A stretch of DNA of 64,000 nucleotides from Stieleria magnilauensis (lineage in GTDB: Bacteria; Planctomycetota; Planctomycetia; Pirellulales; Pirellulaceae), in NCBI GenBank assembly GCA_007753675.1, contig CP036432.1, forward strand, positions 4,996,394 to 5,060,393. Direction: 5' to 3'. Below are positions 53,959 to 62,630 of this stretch, in pieces. Each line of letters starts with the position of its first letter. Position 1 is the first letter of the stretch. The position numbers and the translations under genes were made by a program. Under the pieces are notes generated by a model. That model was not told where the DNA came from. It made no database searches and was given only the letters and a program-made list of their open reading frames with translations.

Positions 53959-56385
53959 ATGCACGAATCGTCAGAACAATCCATCTTTCTCGAAGCCCTC
54001 GATCTCGAGTCCGCAGAGGCCCGTGCGGGGTATCTGGACAAGGCCTGTGCCGGGAACGCCAAGCTTCGGGCGTCCGTGGAAAAACTACTCGGCGCCCATG
54101 TGCTGCCGGAAAATCCGCTCGACCACCCCGTCGCGATCCTTGCGCCAGATTCAACCCAGGATCTGAGCGAGACGCTCCAATTGAACCGGCCGATCGTGGA
54201 AGGCCCAGGCACGTTGATCGGCCCGTATCGGTTGATGGAGCAGATTGGTGAAGGTGGTTTCGGCTTGGTCTTTGTCGCCGAGCAACAACGGCCGGTCCGT
54301 CGGAAAGTCGCACTAAAAGTCATCAAACCGGGGATGGACTCGCGTGACGTGATTGCGAGATTCGAGGCGGAACGGCAGGCGCTTGCGATGATGGACCATC
54401 CGAACATTGCCCGTGCCTTCGACGCCGGGACGACAGCGACCGGCCGGCCCTACTTTGTCATGGAACTCGTCCGTGGCGTTCCGATCACGGAATTCTGCGA
54501 CCAGCACGAGCTCAGTTTGCGACAGCGTCTGGAGATTTTCACCACGGTGTGTCGTGCCGTTCAGCATGCTCATCAAAAAGGCGTCGTGCATCGCGACATC
54601 AAACCGTCCAACGTTCTGGTGACGCTTCACGACGAAACGCCCGTCCCCAAGATCATCGATTTCGGTGTCGCCAAGGCGATCGGTCAAAGTTTGACCGACA
54701 AGACGATCTACACCCGATTTACGGCCATGATCGGCACCCCGCTGTACATGAGCCCCGAACAGGCCGAGATGAGCGGGTTGGACATCGACACGCGGAGCGA
54801 CATCTACTCGCTCGGCGTGCTGCTGTACGAATTGCTGACCGGATCGACGCCTTTCGAACGGGAGCAATTTAATTCTGTCGGTCTCGATGAGGTCCGTCGC
54901 ATCATTCGCGAAGTCGACCCGCCCAAGCCGAGCACGCGGCTGACCACGGTCGCGGCGGCTCTTTCCACAAGGTCGGCGACACGTGTTCGAAACCCGCAGC
55001 AGTTGTCCTCGGCGGTCCGCGGCGATTTGGACTGGATCGTCATGAAAGCGTTGGAAAAGGATCGCGGCCGGCGTTACGCGTCGGCCAGCGAACTGGCCGA
55101 CGATGTGCGTCGTTTTCTCGCCGAGCAACCGATCGAGGCGCGGCCGCCGTCCCAGCTTTATCAACTCAGCAAATTCGCACGCCGCAACAAAGCAGCCCTC
55201 GTCACGGTTTCGCTGATCGCCGCGGCCATGATTTTGGGAACCGCCGTCAGTCTGTGGCAGGCGTCGGTGGCCTTTGGCGAGCGAAACGACAAAGACGCGG
55301 CCTTGCAAAAGGCGCTGCGACTGCAGCAGGAAGCGGACGCCGCACGTGAAGAAATCGCTCAATTCGCCACGACCATGAAGGAGGCCAACGTGTTGGTCAC
55401 CAGCGGCCGGGCCCACGTCGATGGCCAACGCTGGGCAGCCGCCTACGCTGATTTCACCGAAGCGATCAAACGGCAACCCAACTACTACAACGCCTGGACC
55501 GAACGCGCGTCGCTGGAAGTCAAACTGGGCTTGTGGGACTTGGCGGCGCGAGATTTCTCCCAGGCCATCGAGTTGGGCGTGCCCGAAGACAACCCGGCCA
55601 ATTGGGCCATCCCGCAACTGTTTCTACTGACCGGCGACACCGACACCTATCGCGAGTACTGCACAGCGTTGTTGCAGCAGGCCGAGCAGCGGGGCGAGCG
55701 CCCCTCGATGTCACTGATTCGCAGCTGCGTGCTGGCCAGCGACCCGGTCGGAGATCCTGAACAGCTGGCCGAACAAGCGGTGGAGTTCCTCGCCGAAATG
55801 GACGACGAACACGCCCAGGAATCGCAGCGCCCGCCACGATTTGCGCCCTGGGACCGCAGCGGACCACCGGTTGGCGGACCACTCGAACGAACCGACGGGC
55901 GACCGCCACAGTTTCGTGACCCGGGTCGACCACGCGATGGCGGACCGCCCCGACCGGATGAATTCCGACGCATGCGGATTCCCCGCGGCGTGATCCTCTA
56001 CACGACCGCAATCGCGATGTACCGGGCGGAACGGTACGACGAAGCCGTCGCGTCGTTGAAGGAGGCGTTGACCGACGATCGATGGCGGAACATGCAGCCC
56101 GTGTATCCGGCTCTGGCGATGGCGTACCACCGCCTCGGCGATGCCGATCAGGCCCGGGAAGCCTTTGAGAGGTCGCAACAGGAAATCGACGCGCTGACGC
56201 AATCGATGGAGCAAGGCCCCGTCGGGTCAATGCCGATCCCGTGGTTTGACTGGATCGAATGCCAGTTGTTGCACCGTGAAGCCTCGATTCTGTTGACCGG
56301 ATTTGCCCCGGCGGATGACCCGAGGCTGCGAGAAATCCAACAGCGTGGCCGGCGTCAAATCGAAGCCGGCGACGCGTCTTTCTAA
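53959..56385 (+). CDS. Membrane Ser/Thr protein kinase with extracytoplasmic TPR region
   Basis: ATG 53959 is preferred to a GTG at 53917, as the upstream 14 residues are basic and non-conserved. The protein has 808 residues. The kinase domain (~90-390) has G97-E-G-G-F-G, K120 in VALKVIK, H211-R-D, D234-F-G and GTPLYMSPE. One membrane segment (~413-435, [20 protein letters not shown]) follows, then a region with TPR-like helices ([20 protein letters not shown]). Residues ~617-675 are a Pro/Arg/Gly-rich insert within the TPRs. It starts 140 bp after the ECF sigma gene. By analogy with planctomycete ECF/kinase pairs it may sense an outside signal and phosphorylate cytoplasmic targets; partners are unknown. 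Confidence 0.92.
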   Translation: MHESSEQSIFLEALDLESAEARAGYLDKACAGNAKLRASVEKLLGAHVLPENPLDHPVAILAPDSTQDLSETLQLNRPIVEGPGTLIGPYRLMEQIGEGGFGLVFVAEQQRPVRRKVALKVIKPGMDSRDVIARFEAERQALAMMDHPNIARAFDAGTTATGRPYFVMELVRGVPITEFCDQHELSLRQRLEIFTTVCRAVQHAHQKGVVHRDIKPSNVLVTLHDETPVPKIIDFGVAKAIGQSLTDKTIYTRFTAMIGTPLYMSPEQAEMSGLDIDTRSDIYSLGVLLYELLTGSTPFEREQFNSVGLDEVRRIIREVDPPKPSTRLTTVAAALSTRSATRVRNPQQLSSAVRGDLDWIVMKALEKDRGRRYASASELADDVRRFLAEQPIEARPPSQLYQLSKFARRNKAALVTVSLIAAAMILGTAVSLWQASVAFGERNDKDAALQKALRLQQEADAAREEIAQFATTMKEANVLVTSGRAHVDGQRWAAAYADFTEAIKRQPNYYNAWTERASLEVKLGLWDLAARDFSQAIELGVPEDNPANWAIPQLFLLTGDTDTYREYCTALLQQAEQRGERPSMSLIRSCVLASDPVGDPEQLAEQAVEFLAEMDDEHAQESQRPPRFAPWDRSGPPVGGPLERTDGRPPQFRDPGRPRDGGPPRPDEFRRMRIPRGVILYTTAIAMYRAERYDEAVASLKEALTDDRWRNMQPVYPALAMAYHRLGDADQAREAFERSQQEIDALTQSMEQGPVGSMPIPWFDWIECQLLHREASILLTGFAPADDPRLREIQQRGRRQIEAGDASF

Positions 56386-56523
56386 TGCCATCGCCGGCCC
56401 CGACGAGATCTTCATCTTTTCTTCAAGTTTTCTGGCCCGATTCCAGAATCGTTTTCGCATTGCCCTCCGTGAGACCCAAACGGGGCTCGCTCGCCATCCT
56501 CTTCCATCAAACCATCGTCGGTC

Positions 56524-57255
56524 GTGACCGATCGACGCGCAACACTGAATCGGCTCATGGAGTTCCTCGAGATCCCACTGTTTGACGACGACGTTTTCAA
56601 GCTGCTGGTGCGGTTCGGAATCGATCTCGCCTTCCTGTTGCTGATCGTCGTGTTTGCGATCTACCCCAACCAGCGAGAACGGGAATTCGCGTTCACGGCG
56701 GTGATGCTCAACGTGATCGTGTTTTTCATCTGTTTCACGATGAAAAAGCTGGAACTGGACCTCGGCCTGGCGTTGGGATTGTTCGCCGTCTTCGGCGTGC
56801 TCCGCTACCGAACCGACGCCATTCGCCCCAAGGAAATGACGTACCTGTTTATCGTCATCGGGATCGGCGTCATCAACTCGCTGGCCAACAAAAAAACGAG
56901 TTATGCCGAGATCACACTAGTCAACTCGGTGATTTTCGCCACCACGATGCTCAAGGAATGGATCGTCGGCAGGGTGCCGACTGAGTCGACGCCCAAAGCC
57001 GACGGAACCGCCAATGGTGCCGCCAGCGGCAACGGAAATGGGAATGGAAATGGAAAGTCAGGCGGTGGCAAAAAGGCGCCCAAGTACACCATCGAGTATG
57101 ACCGGCTGGAATGGCTAGGCGACTCGCATCGAGAAACCCTGTTGGCCGATCTGCGGAACCGGATCGGCATGGACATCACGAAAGTCGAAGTCAAGTCGAT
57201 CGATCTGTTGCAAAACAAAGCGACGCTGACGATTTGGACAGCGGCTGCGACGTAA
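56524..57255 (+). CDS. DUF4956 membrane protein
   Basis: The start is either GTG 56524 or ATG 56557. The 243-residue protein has about four membrane segments (FGIDLAFLLLIVVFAIY, FTAVMLNVIVFFICFTM, LGLALGLFAVFGVL, MTYLFIVIGIGVINSLA). The loop RYRTDAIRPKEMTYLF is the best-conserved DUF4956 signature. A Gly/Asn/Lys linker (NGAASGNGNGNGNGKSGGGK, about 162-182) leads to a ~60-residue cytosolic-looking domain (EYDRLEWLGDSHRETLLADL). DUF4956 commonly neighbours VTC-type polyphosphate polymerases and CotH proteins; here only CotH is adjacent. Confidence 0.88.
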   Translation: MTDRRATLNRLMEFLEIPLFDDDVFKLLVRFGIDLAFLLLIVVFAIYPNQREREFAFTAVMLNVIVFFICFTMKKLELDLGLALGLFAVFGVLRYRTDAIRPKEMTYLFIVIGIGVINSLANKKTSYAEITLVNSVIFATTMLKEWIVGRVPTESTPKADGTANGAASGNGNGNGNGKSGGGKKAPKYTIEYDRLEWLGDSHRETLLADLRNRIGMDITKVEVKSIDLLQNKATLTIWTAAAT

Positions 57256-57322
57256 TCGCGAACCCCGGTTGGGCAACGTCGCCCAACCGTGTCTCCCTCC
57301 AACGAAACTGAGAATCTGCACG

Positions 57323-59209
57323 ATGAAACGACGATTTCTACGCTTCACCCTGCTCACGGTCCTGGCCGGCTTGTCGGCCGCGGCGATGGCCCAGCCGCCC
57401 CAAGGCTTCGGCGGCCCGGGAGGTCCCGGCGGTTTTGGTGGCCCCGGCGGTTTTGGTGGCCCCGGCGGACCAGGTGGACCGCGCGAAGATCGAAAATTGG
57501 TCGAGCAATTCGACGAAGATGAAAACGGCTGGCTCGATCGCCAAGAGCGGGCCAAGGCACGCACGGCGGCGACAGAGGCGGCGGGCGAACAACGCGGAGG
57601 GTTCGGGCGTCCAGGCGGCGGACCGCCCGGCGGCGGAGGTCGTGGACCGCGCGGCCGCGGCAACCGCGAACCGGCCAAGCCCGGTCGTCAGCTCGCCGTC
57701 GACCAGGTCGAACATTTCCAAGACGCCGGTCTGTACGATCCGACCGTCCTGCGAACGCTGTTTTTCGAATTCGAGAATCAGGACTGGGAAAAGGAACTGG
57801 AGGACTTTCACGGCACCGACGTCGAAGTTCCGGCCACGGTGATCGTCGACGGAAAAAGATACACCAACGTCGGCGTGAAATTTCGCGGCCAGTCGTCTTA
57901 CGGCATGGTTCCCACCGGCTACAAACGATCGTTGAACCTGTCGATCGATTTGGCCGACAAGGATCAGCAACTCTACGGGTACCAAACCCTGAACCTGCTC
58001 AACAGCTCCGGCGATCCGTCGTTCATGAGCACGGTGCTGTATTCGCACATCGCCGGTCAATATCTGCCGGCGCCCAAGGCGAACCACGTCCGCGTGGTGA
58101 TCAATGGCGAAAGCTGGGGCGTGTACGTCAACGTGCAGCAATTCAACAAGGACTTTCTTGCCGAGCACTATGAATCGCCCAAGGGAACACGCTGGAAGGC
58201 GAGCGGAAGCCCCCGAGCCGATGCGGGCTTGCGTTACCTCGGCGACGACCTGGAAGAATACAAACAGCGTTTCGAAATGAAGTCCAACGACGGAAAGAAG
58301 GCTTGGAAGGCACTGGTCAAACTGTGCGAAACGCTGAATGAAACGCCACTCGATCAATTGGAACACGAACTCGCTCCGATGTTGGACATCGACGAAACGC
58401 TTCGCTTCTTGGCCTTGGATGTGGCTCTGGTCAACAGCGATGGATATTGGACGCGAGCGAGCGATTACAGCCTGTTTCTGGATAGCGACAAACAGTTCCA
58501 CGTGATTCCCCACGACATGAACGAAGCGTTTCAAAGTGGCGGCGGTCGTGGTCCGGGAGGACCCGGCGGCGGTCGTGGTCCCGGAGGACCTGGAGGCGGT
58601 CGTGGCCCCGGAGGCCCCGGTGGATTTGGTCCCGGTGGACCGGGTGGTCCCGAAGGTTTTGGTCGGGATGATTTTGGGCCGCCGCCGGGCGGCGGATTCG
58701 GCCCGGGCAGACCGGGCGGCGGATTCGGCCCGGGCAGACCGGGCGATGGCCCACCGAGCGATGATGTGGCCGGAGAACGTCGACGCGGCCGTGGCGGGTT
58801 CGGCGGCCCAGAAGCTGGCGGCCGTGGCGGACCGGGCGGCCGTGGCGGCGGACCAGGGCATGGCGGTGTCGATCTCGATCCGCTGGTGGCGATCGACAAC
58901 CCACGGATGCCGCTGCGAAGTCGGCTGTTGTCCGTGCCGAGCCTGCGGAGCAAGTATCTGCAGTACGTGCGAGAAATCGCCGAGCAATCTTTGGCGTGGA
59001 ATGAAGTCGAACCCGTGATCGCGCGGCACGCCAAGCTGATCGAAGAGGAAGTCGCCGTTGACACGCGAAAGCTGGACACGTTGGAGGCGTTTGAGCAAGC
59101 GACTTCCTTGGAAACGCCCGACGAAAAAGGAAGCGGGCCGTCGCTACGCCGATTCTTTGAACAGCGGCAGAAGTTTCTGCTGGAGTACAAAGAGCCGGTC
59201 GACGGCTAA
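57323..59209 (+). CDS. CotH-family protein kinase-like secreted protein with Gly-rich repeats
   Basis: ATG 57323 starts a signal peptide (MKRRFLRFTLLTVLAGLSAAAMAQ). The 628-residue protein has a GGPGGFGG-rich N-terminal stretch (~25-50), then an EF-hand-like DEDENGWLDRQE (~61-72). CotH kinase features follow: VGVKFRGQSSYG, YKRSLNLSID, MSTVLYSHIAGQYLPAPK, VVINGESWGVYVNVQQFNKDFL, and VNSDGYWTRASDYSLF before HVIPHDMNEAF. A long glycine-rich insertion (~406-515), including three 9-residue GGRGPGGPG units encoded by 27-bp repeats at 58541-58621, separates this from a helical C-terminus. CotH kinases phosphorylate spore-coat proteins in Bacillus; here the target is unknown. Confidence 0.9.
   Translation: MKRRFLRFTLLTVLAGLSAAAMAQPPQGFGGPGGPGGFGGPGGFGGPGGPGGPREDRKLVEQFDEDENGWLDRQERAKARTAATEAAGEQRGGFGRPGGGPPGGGGRGPRGRGNREPAKPGRQLAVDQVEHFQDAGLYDPTVLRTLFFEFENQDWEKELEDFHGTDVEVPATVIVDGKRYTNVGVKFRGQSSYGMVPTGYKRSLNLSIDLADKDQQLYGYQTLNLLNSSGDPSFMSTVLYSHIAGQYLPAPKANHVRVVINGESWGVYVNVQQFNKDFLAEHYESPKGTRWKASGSPRADAGLRYLGDDLEEYKQRFEMKSNDGKKAWKALVKLCETLNETPLDQLEHELAPMLDIDETLRFLALDVALVNSDGYWTRASDYSLFLDSDKQFHVIPHDMNEAFQSGGGRGPGGPGGGRGPGGPGGGRGPGGPGGFGPGGPGGPEGFGRDDFGPPPGGGFGPGRPGGGFGPGRPGDGPPSDDVAGERRRGRGGFGGPEAGGRGGPGGRGGGPGHGGVDLDPLVAIDNPRMPLRSRLLSVPSLRSKYLQYVREIAEQSLAWNEVEPVIARHAKLIEEEVAVDTRKLDTLEAFEQATSLETPDEKGSGPSLRRFFEQRQKFLLEYKEPVDG
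58541..58621 (+). repeat. 27-bp tandem coding repeat in the CotH gene
   Basis: Three 27-bp units starting ggcggtcgtggtccc (one base varies) at 58541, 58568 and 58595 encode GGRGPGGPG. They lie in the glycine-rich insertion of the CotH-like protein and probably vary in copy number between strains. Confidence 0.85.
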
Positions 59210-59344
59210 CGCCGCGAAGACGGACTCGGCGAATAAAGTTCTGTTGTAAAAAGACAGGACCAGAGTTAGAACAGTGGGAAAGACCTTGGTGATCGGTCAT
59301 TCGACACCGATCGCAAGGTCATCACCCCCCAAGGAGGACCGACG

Positions 59345-59800
59345 ATGGGAGCGATCGCCGATGCGATGTCCGCGTATGCACAGCCACTGCTTGACCAGAC
59401 CGACGGGTCACTCGAGCAGATGCAAATGGCCCTGAACGTCGCCATGGCCTGTTGGAACATCGGGAAGCTTCCCGAGGACAAACGACAGGCAGCCATCGAT
59501 TCGCTCACCGAATCCATGGGGCTGGACGAAGCCGAACGGGAAGAGTTTCAGGAGGAGATACTGATGCCGATGATCAGGCGTCACGATGAAATGTTCGGGC
59601 AAGTGTTTCAAAGAAAAGCGCCGAGACGGTCAGAGTGGGAATCCACTATAGAAGTCGGTTCGGAATCCGATCTCGAATTCGGTTTGGAAGCACTGCCGCC
59701 CAAGGACCAGACCCCAAAACCAGGCCGCTACGATCCCTGCCCCTGCAACAGCGGGAAAAAGTACAAGTTCTGCTGCGAACGCGTGGCACGAGCCCGCTAG
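59345..59800 (+). CDS. SEC-C motif protein
   Basis: The 151-residue protein starts at ATG 59345 with a near-perfect ribosome binding site, aaggagg at 59331-59337, seven bases before the start; such sites are not common in this window. The C-terminus has a SEC-C zinc-binding motif, RYDPCPCNSGKKYKFCC, as at the end of SecA. The first ~100 residues are helical and acidic, with no match I recognise (QMQMALNVAMACWNIGKLP, EEREEFQEE-like). SEC-C proteins often bind zinc and interact with the secretion or translation machinery. It may be a regulatory or chaperone-type protein; no neighbour informs its role. Confidence 0.88.
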   Translation: MGAIADAMSAYAQPLLDQTDGSLEQMQMALNVAMACWNIGKLPEDKRQAAIDSLTESMGLDEAEREEFQEEILMPMIRRHDEMFGQVFQRKAPRRSEWESTIEVGSESDLEFGLEALPPKDQTPKPGRYDPCPCNSGKKYKFCCERVARAR

Positions 59801-59830
59801 CGCTCCGTGTCACCTTGCGTTTCGGGTAGT

Positions 59831-59967
59831 CCGTAGTGGACGAGGCGACGAGTCCCCCGACAAGGCCGTAGTGGACGAGGCGACGAGTCCCCCGACAAGT
59901 CCGTAGTGGACGAGACGACAAGTCCTTGCCAATCTGCCGACTGCAGAGGACTCGTTGCCTCGTCCAC
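59831..59967. repeat. 35-bp tandem repeat, three copies, with an inverted fourth
   Basis: Units begin ccgtagtggacgaggcgacg at 59831 and 59866, and a slightly diverged unit starts at 59901. The inverted segment 59948-59967 (ggactcgttgcctcgtccac) is the reverse complement of a 20-bp unit core with one mismatch. The array and its inverted piece can form a long hairpin, for instance 59906-59925 with 59948-59967. Confidence 0.85.
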
Positions 59968-60024
59968 GACCGGAAACTTTAGCGAGGCCCGGACGCTGGA
60001 GCGAAACGGCTGATCTCAAACGAT

Positions 60025-60054
60025 GATTAGCCGTTTGGCGCGAGCCTACGGGCC
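60025..60054. repeat. Dispersed ~30-bp element, copy 3
   Basis: gattagccgtttggcgcgag followed by cctacgggcc is the third copy of the element also found at 37536-37570 and, inverted, at 47012-47047. The core gccgtttggcg(c/t)gagcctacggg is conserved in all three. Confidence 0.75.
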
Positions 60055-60139
60055 ACCGCGCGATGCTTCTTGTACGCGGCCGAGCGGCCTGTCGTTCCAG
60101 CCAACACCGGACGGCTCGCTCGTTCTACTTCGTGCCGCG

Positions 60140-61609
60140 CTACTTCGTGCCGCGTTTGGGCCGAACGGGCAACGGCGGAGTCGTCGGTCTCGGTCCTTCC
60201 AAATCGAAGAATCGCATGTTTTTGCCGACGTGGTTGTAGTCGCCCAGGTCCGATCGCATTTCGTCGGCAAGCTTCAGTAAAGCCTGCACGACCGCGGAAT
60301 GGTCGCCCGCCACGTTTGTCGTTTCACCGGGATCACGCTCCAGGTCGACCAAGAACGGGCTGTCAAAACCGATGCGATCGGCCGGGGCGATGTGCACATT
60401 CCGGCGGAACTCCACCGCGCCGACGGGCTCGTCCTCACGCGGCAGATGCAGTTTCCAGTTGCCTTGACGGACGGCCTGTAAATGCACGCGCAGATAATAG
60501 AAATACGCTTTGTCTGGATCCGCTTTGTCAAACTCGCCGTGCAATAGATGCCGAATGTCTGCGCCGTCGATGACGCGATCAGACGGCAGGTCGGCACCGG
60601 CCAAGGCCGCGAACGTGGGCAGGACATCCAGCGTGCTGGCAATCGAATCACAGGTTTGTCCCGCCGGCACGTGACGATTCCCCCAAACGATGCAAGGCAC
60701 CCGCACACCGCCTTCAAAGGTCGACACTTTGCCGCTTCGCAATCGACCTGCCGATCCGCCATGGTCGCCGGGAAGGTGTCCATCGGCATGGTTTTTGTTC
60801 TTGACCAGCCAGGGCCCGTTGTCGCTGGTAAAGATGACGTAAGTGTTGTCTTTGAGCCCCATCTCCGTGACGGCGTCGAGCAGTCGGCCGACGTTGAAAT
60901 CGATCTCCTCGATCACGTCGCCGTATAGACCTCGTGGGCTGTTGCCTTTGAATTTCGGTGACGCGTCCAGGCGGGTGTGCGGCATCGTATGGGGGATGTA
61001 GGCAAAAAACGGTTGCTCCTGGTGTTTTCGCATGAACGCGATCGCCTCGTCGGTATACCGCCGGGTCAGCGTCGCCATCTCTGTTTTCGGTTCGATCAGT
61101 TCTTCATTGCGATACAGGTTGACGATCCTGTCGTTGCTCGTCGGCGTGCCAAAGAAATAATCGAAGCCTTGGCGGGTGGGGAATAGGTCCATGTAGAACC
61201 CCTGCTGGGCGTGCTTGGCCAGATCCCATTTGCCGAAGCAGGCGGTGGCGTAGCCTTTCGTCTTGAGGATCTCCGCGACGGTGATTTCATCGCTGTGAAG
61301 AATTGGGTGGACCTGCTTTGTGTTGCCGCGCTCGGCGACACGCATCGGATAGCATCCGGTCATCAACGCCGCCCGCGACGGACCGCAAATCGGTTGCGCA
61401 TAGAAACTGGTGAACTTCACACCTTCGGCGGCCATCGCATCCAACCGCGGCGTGCGGATGTCCGTCGATCCGAAGCACCCCACGTCGGCGTAGCCCTGGT
61501 CGTCGGTGAAGATGACCACGAAATTGGGCGGACGATCTTCGGCAAACGTCACCGCCGGTGCGAAACACGCCCAACAGATTGTCAACAGACAAATGATTTT
61601 CAGCGGCAT
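60140..61609 (-). CDS. Secreted sulfatase with CGPSR motif
   Basis: The frame runs up to 61795 but the extension crosses the 70-bp repeats; ATG 61609 starts a signal peptide (MPLKIICLLTICWACFAPAV) and gives 489 residues. The motifs are IFTDDQGYADVGCFG, C75-G-P-S-R followed by AALMTGCYPMR, GKWDLAKH in place of the usual GKWHLG, and FTSDNGPWLVKNKNH. The MTGCYP signature and general N-terminal sequence match the sulfatase at 30506. The Asp replacing His in GKWD is a possible active-site difference, since this His normally contacts the sulfate. It stands alone away from other sugar genes. Confidence 0.92.
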   Translation of the reverse strand: MPLKIICLLTICWACFAPAVTFAEDRPPNFVVIFTDDQGYADVGCFGSTDIRTPRLDAMAAEGVKFTSFYAQPICGPSRAALMTGCYPMRVAERGNTKQVHPILHSDEITVAEILKTKGYATACFGKWDLAKHAQQGFYMDLFPTRQGFDYFFGTPTSNDRIVNLYRNEELIEPKTEMATLTRRYTDEAIAFMRKHQEQPFFAYIPHTMPHTRLDASPKFKGNSPRGLYGDVIEEIDFNVGRLLDAVTEMGLKDNTYVIFTSDNGPWLVKNKNHADGHLPGDHGGSAGRLRSGKVSTFEGGVRVPCIVWGNRHVPAGQTCDSIASTLDVLPTFAALAGADLPSDRVIDGADIRHLLHGEFDKADPDKAYFYYLRVHLQAVRQGNWKLHLPREDEPVGAVEFRRNVHIAPADRIGFDSPFLVDLERDPGETTNVAGDHSAVVQALLKLADEMRSDLGDYNHVGKNMRFFDLEGPRPTTPPLPVRPKRGTK

Positions 61610-61721
61610 GGATCGCTCCCTTCGTTCCCTTGATCGGTCGTGCAGTCTTGAATCTCGCCCGGTCGGCGGGCATTGGAATTTGTATCTTAGTCCGTGTTCC
61701 GCGCTGCGTAGGGCATGCTGT

Positions 61722-61861
61722 GCATGCCCTTGCGGTGTCAGGCGTAGCCTGACACCGACGCAAGCTGGAAGCGTACGCCACGTGTAGCCGTGCATGCCAT
61801 TGGGGTGTCAGGCGTAGCCTGGCACCGACGCAAGCTGGAAGCGTACGCCACGTGTAGCTGT
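61722..61861. repeat. 70-bp tandem duplication with an internal hairpin
   Basis: Two units, 61722-61791 and 61792-61861, each start gcatgcc and differ at about five positions. Each holds a stem with a three-base loop: ggtgtcaggc-gta-gcctgacacc at 61734-61756 in unit 1. Unit 2 has gcctggcacc, changing a T-A pair to T-G, so the fold is kept as a wobble on one strand. The element lies upstream of the sulfatase start on the minus strand. Its core matches the sequence at 983-1012. Confidence 0.88.
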
Positions 61862-61876
61862 ACACCCCAATGCGGC

Positions 61877-62446
61877 TTATTCTTCAGCCGTCGCTTCCAG
61901 CTTCTTGAGAGAATGCTTGATCGCACCGATCAGTTTTTTCGAAGCATTGACGGAGAAACGGTAGCGATGTGACTTTTCCTTGAGTTTGTTTTCCAGATGT
62001 ACGACTCGGGTATCGTTGTCGTTCGCCGCTGCCAAAGACCACTGAGCGCCTTCGAGCGCGGTCTTGATCTGCACTCCCTCCTTTGTCTCTCCAGGTTTCA
62101 ATTCAATCGCATCGGTGATCGCTTTGATGAAAGCTCGGGTTTGATCTCCGTTGAGCATCAACATTCCGCCGCCGGGAGGCTGCGATTCCCCCGCTTTCAA
62201 TGGCACCATCAGCGAGAGCTGCACCGCCGGATCCAGTCCCGAATAATTCGTGGCATTGACGTAGGTGTAACCGGTACGTGAGGACTCGACATGAACAAAC
62301 GGAGAAGGATCGCCAATCCAGGATCTGTCGCCAATCACAACTGATTGCAGAGTGGGATCAAACGTATCGTCGTCGGCACTCCAGTCATCGGCCAGCAGCA
62401 GACCTGTCGATAACAAGAACAATAATGAGCAAAGCGGTCGGGCCAT
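61877..62446 (-). CDS. Small secreted protein of unknown function
   Basis: The frame extends to 62536, but ATG 62446 starts a signal peptide (MARPLCSLLFLLSTGLLLADD) and gives 189 residues. The mature part contains no motif I recognise. It has a short beta-rich region (SFVVIGDRSW-like, TYVNATNYSGLDPAVQLSL), a Gly/Pro turn (PPGGGMLML) and a basic helical C-terminus (SVNASKKLIGAIKHSLKKLE). Several Lys and Glu runs suggest it is soluble. It is upstream of and co-oriented with the sulfatase at 60140, separated by the 70-bp repeats, so a shared operon is uncertain. Confidence 0.7.
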   Translation of the reverse strand: MARPLCSLLFLLSTGLLLADDWSADDDTFDPTLQSVVIGDRSWIGDPSPFVHVESSRTGYTYVNATNYSGLDPAVQLSLMVPLKAGESQPPGGGMLMLNGDQTRAFIKAITDAIELKPGETKEGVQIKTALEGAQWSLAAANDNDTRVVHLENKLKEKSHRYRFSVNASKKLIGAIKHSLKKLEATAEE

Positions 62447-62630
62447 GGTGCACCTCTTCGTAGGTTGATTCGCGCGATCTTGTGGTCGATCTGTCCGCGT
62501 CGCCTCAGGATAGACGGATCGTCGGCGTTGTCGCAAGAAGCGGACCTAATCGTTGACGATCGCCCTCGCCGGATCAAGACGCACGCACATTGCCTATTCT
62601 ACCTTTCACGCTCCACCGCTTTTTTCTCGA

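Larger units (their letters stand above)
59801..60139. other. 339-bp convergent intergenic region with repeats
   Basis: The region between the SEC-C stop and the sulfatase stop (opposite strand) holds the 35-bp tandem repeat (59831-59935) with an inverted copy (59948-59967) and the dispersed element at 60025-60054. Further on, ctacttcgtgccgcg occurs twice at 60125-60155, spilling into the sulfatase 3' end. I see no gene here. Confidence 0.65.

Noticed and set aside
57338..59098. A 586-residue open frame antisense to the CotH-like gene
   Set aside because: It mirrors the glycine/proline-rich coding repeats (giving Arg/Ala runs) and shows no signal or domain.
61610..61795. N-terminal extension of the sulfatase at 60140 up to 61795
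   Set aside because: The extra 62 residues are encoded partly by the 70-bp repeat and lie before a clear signal peptide, so they are unlikely to be translated.
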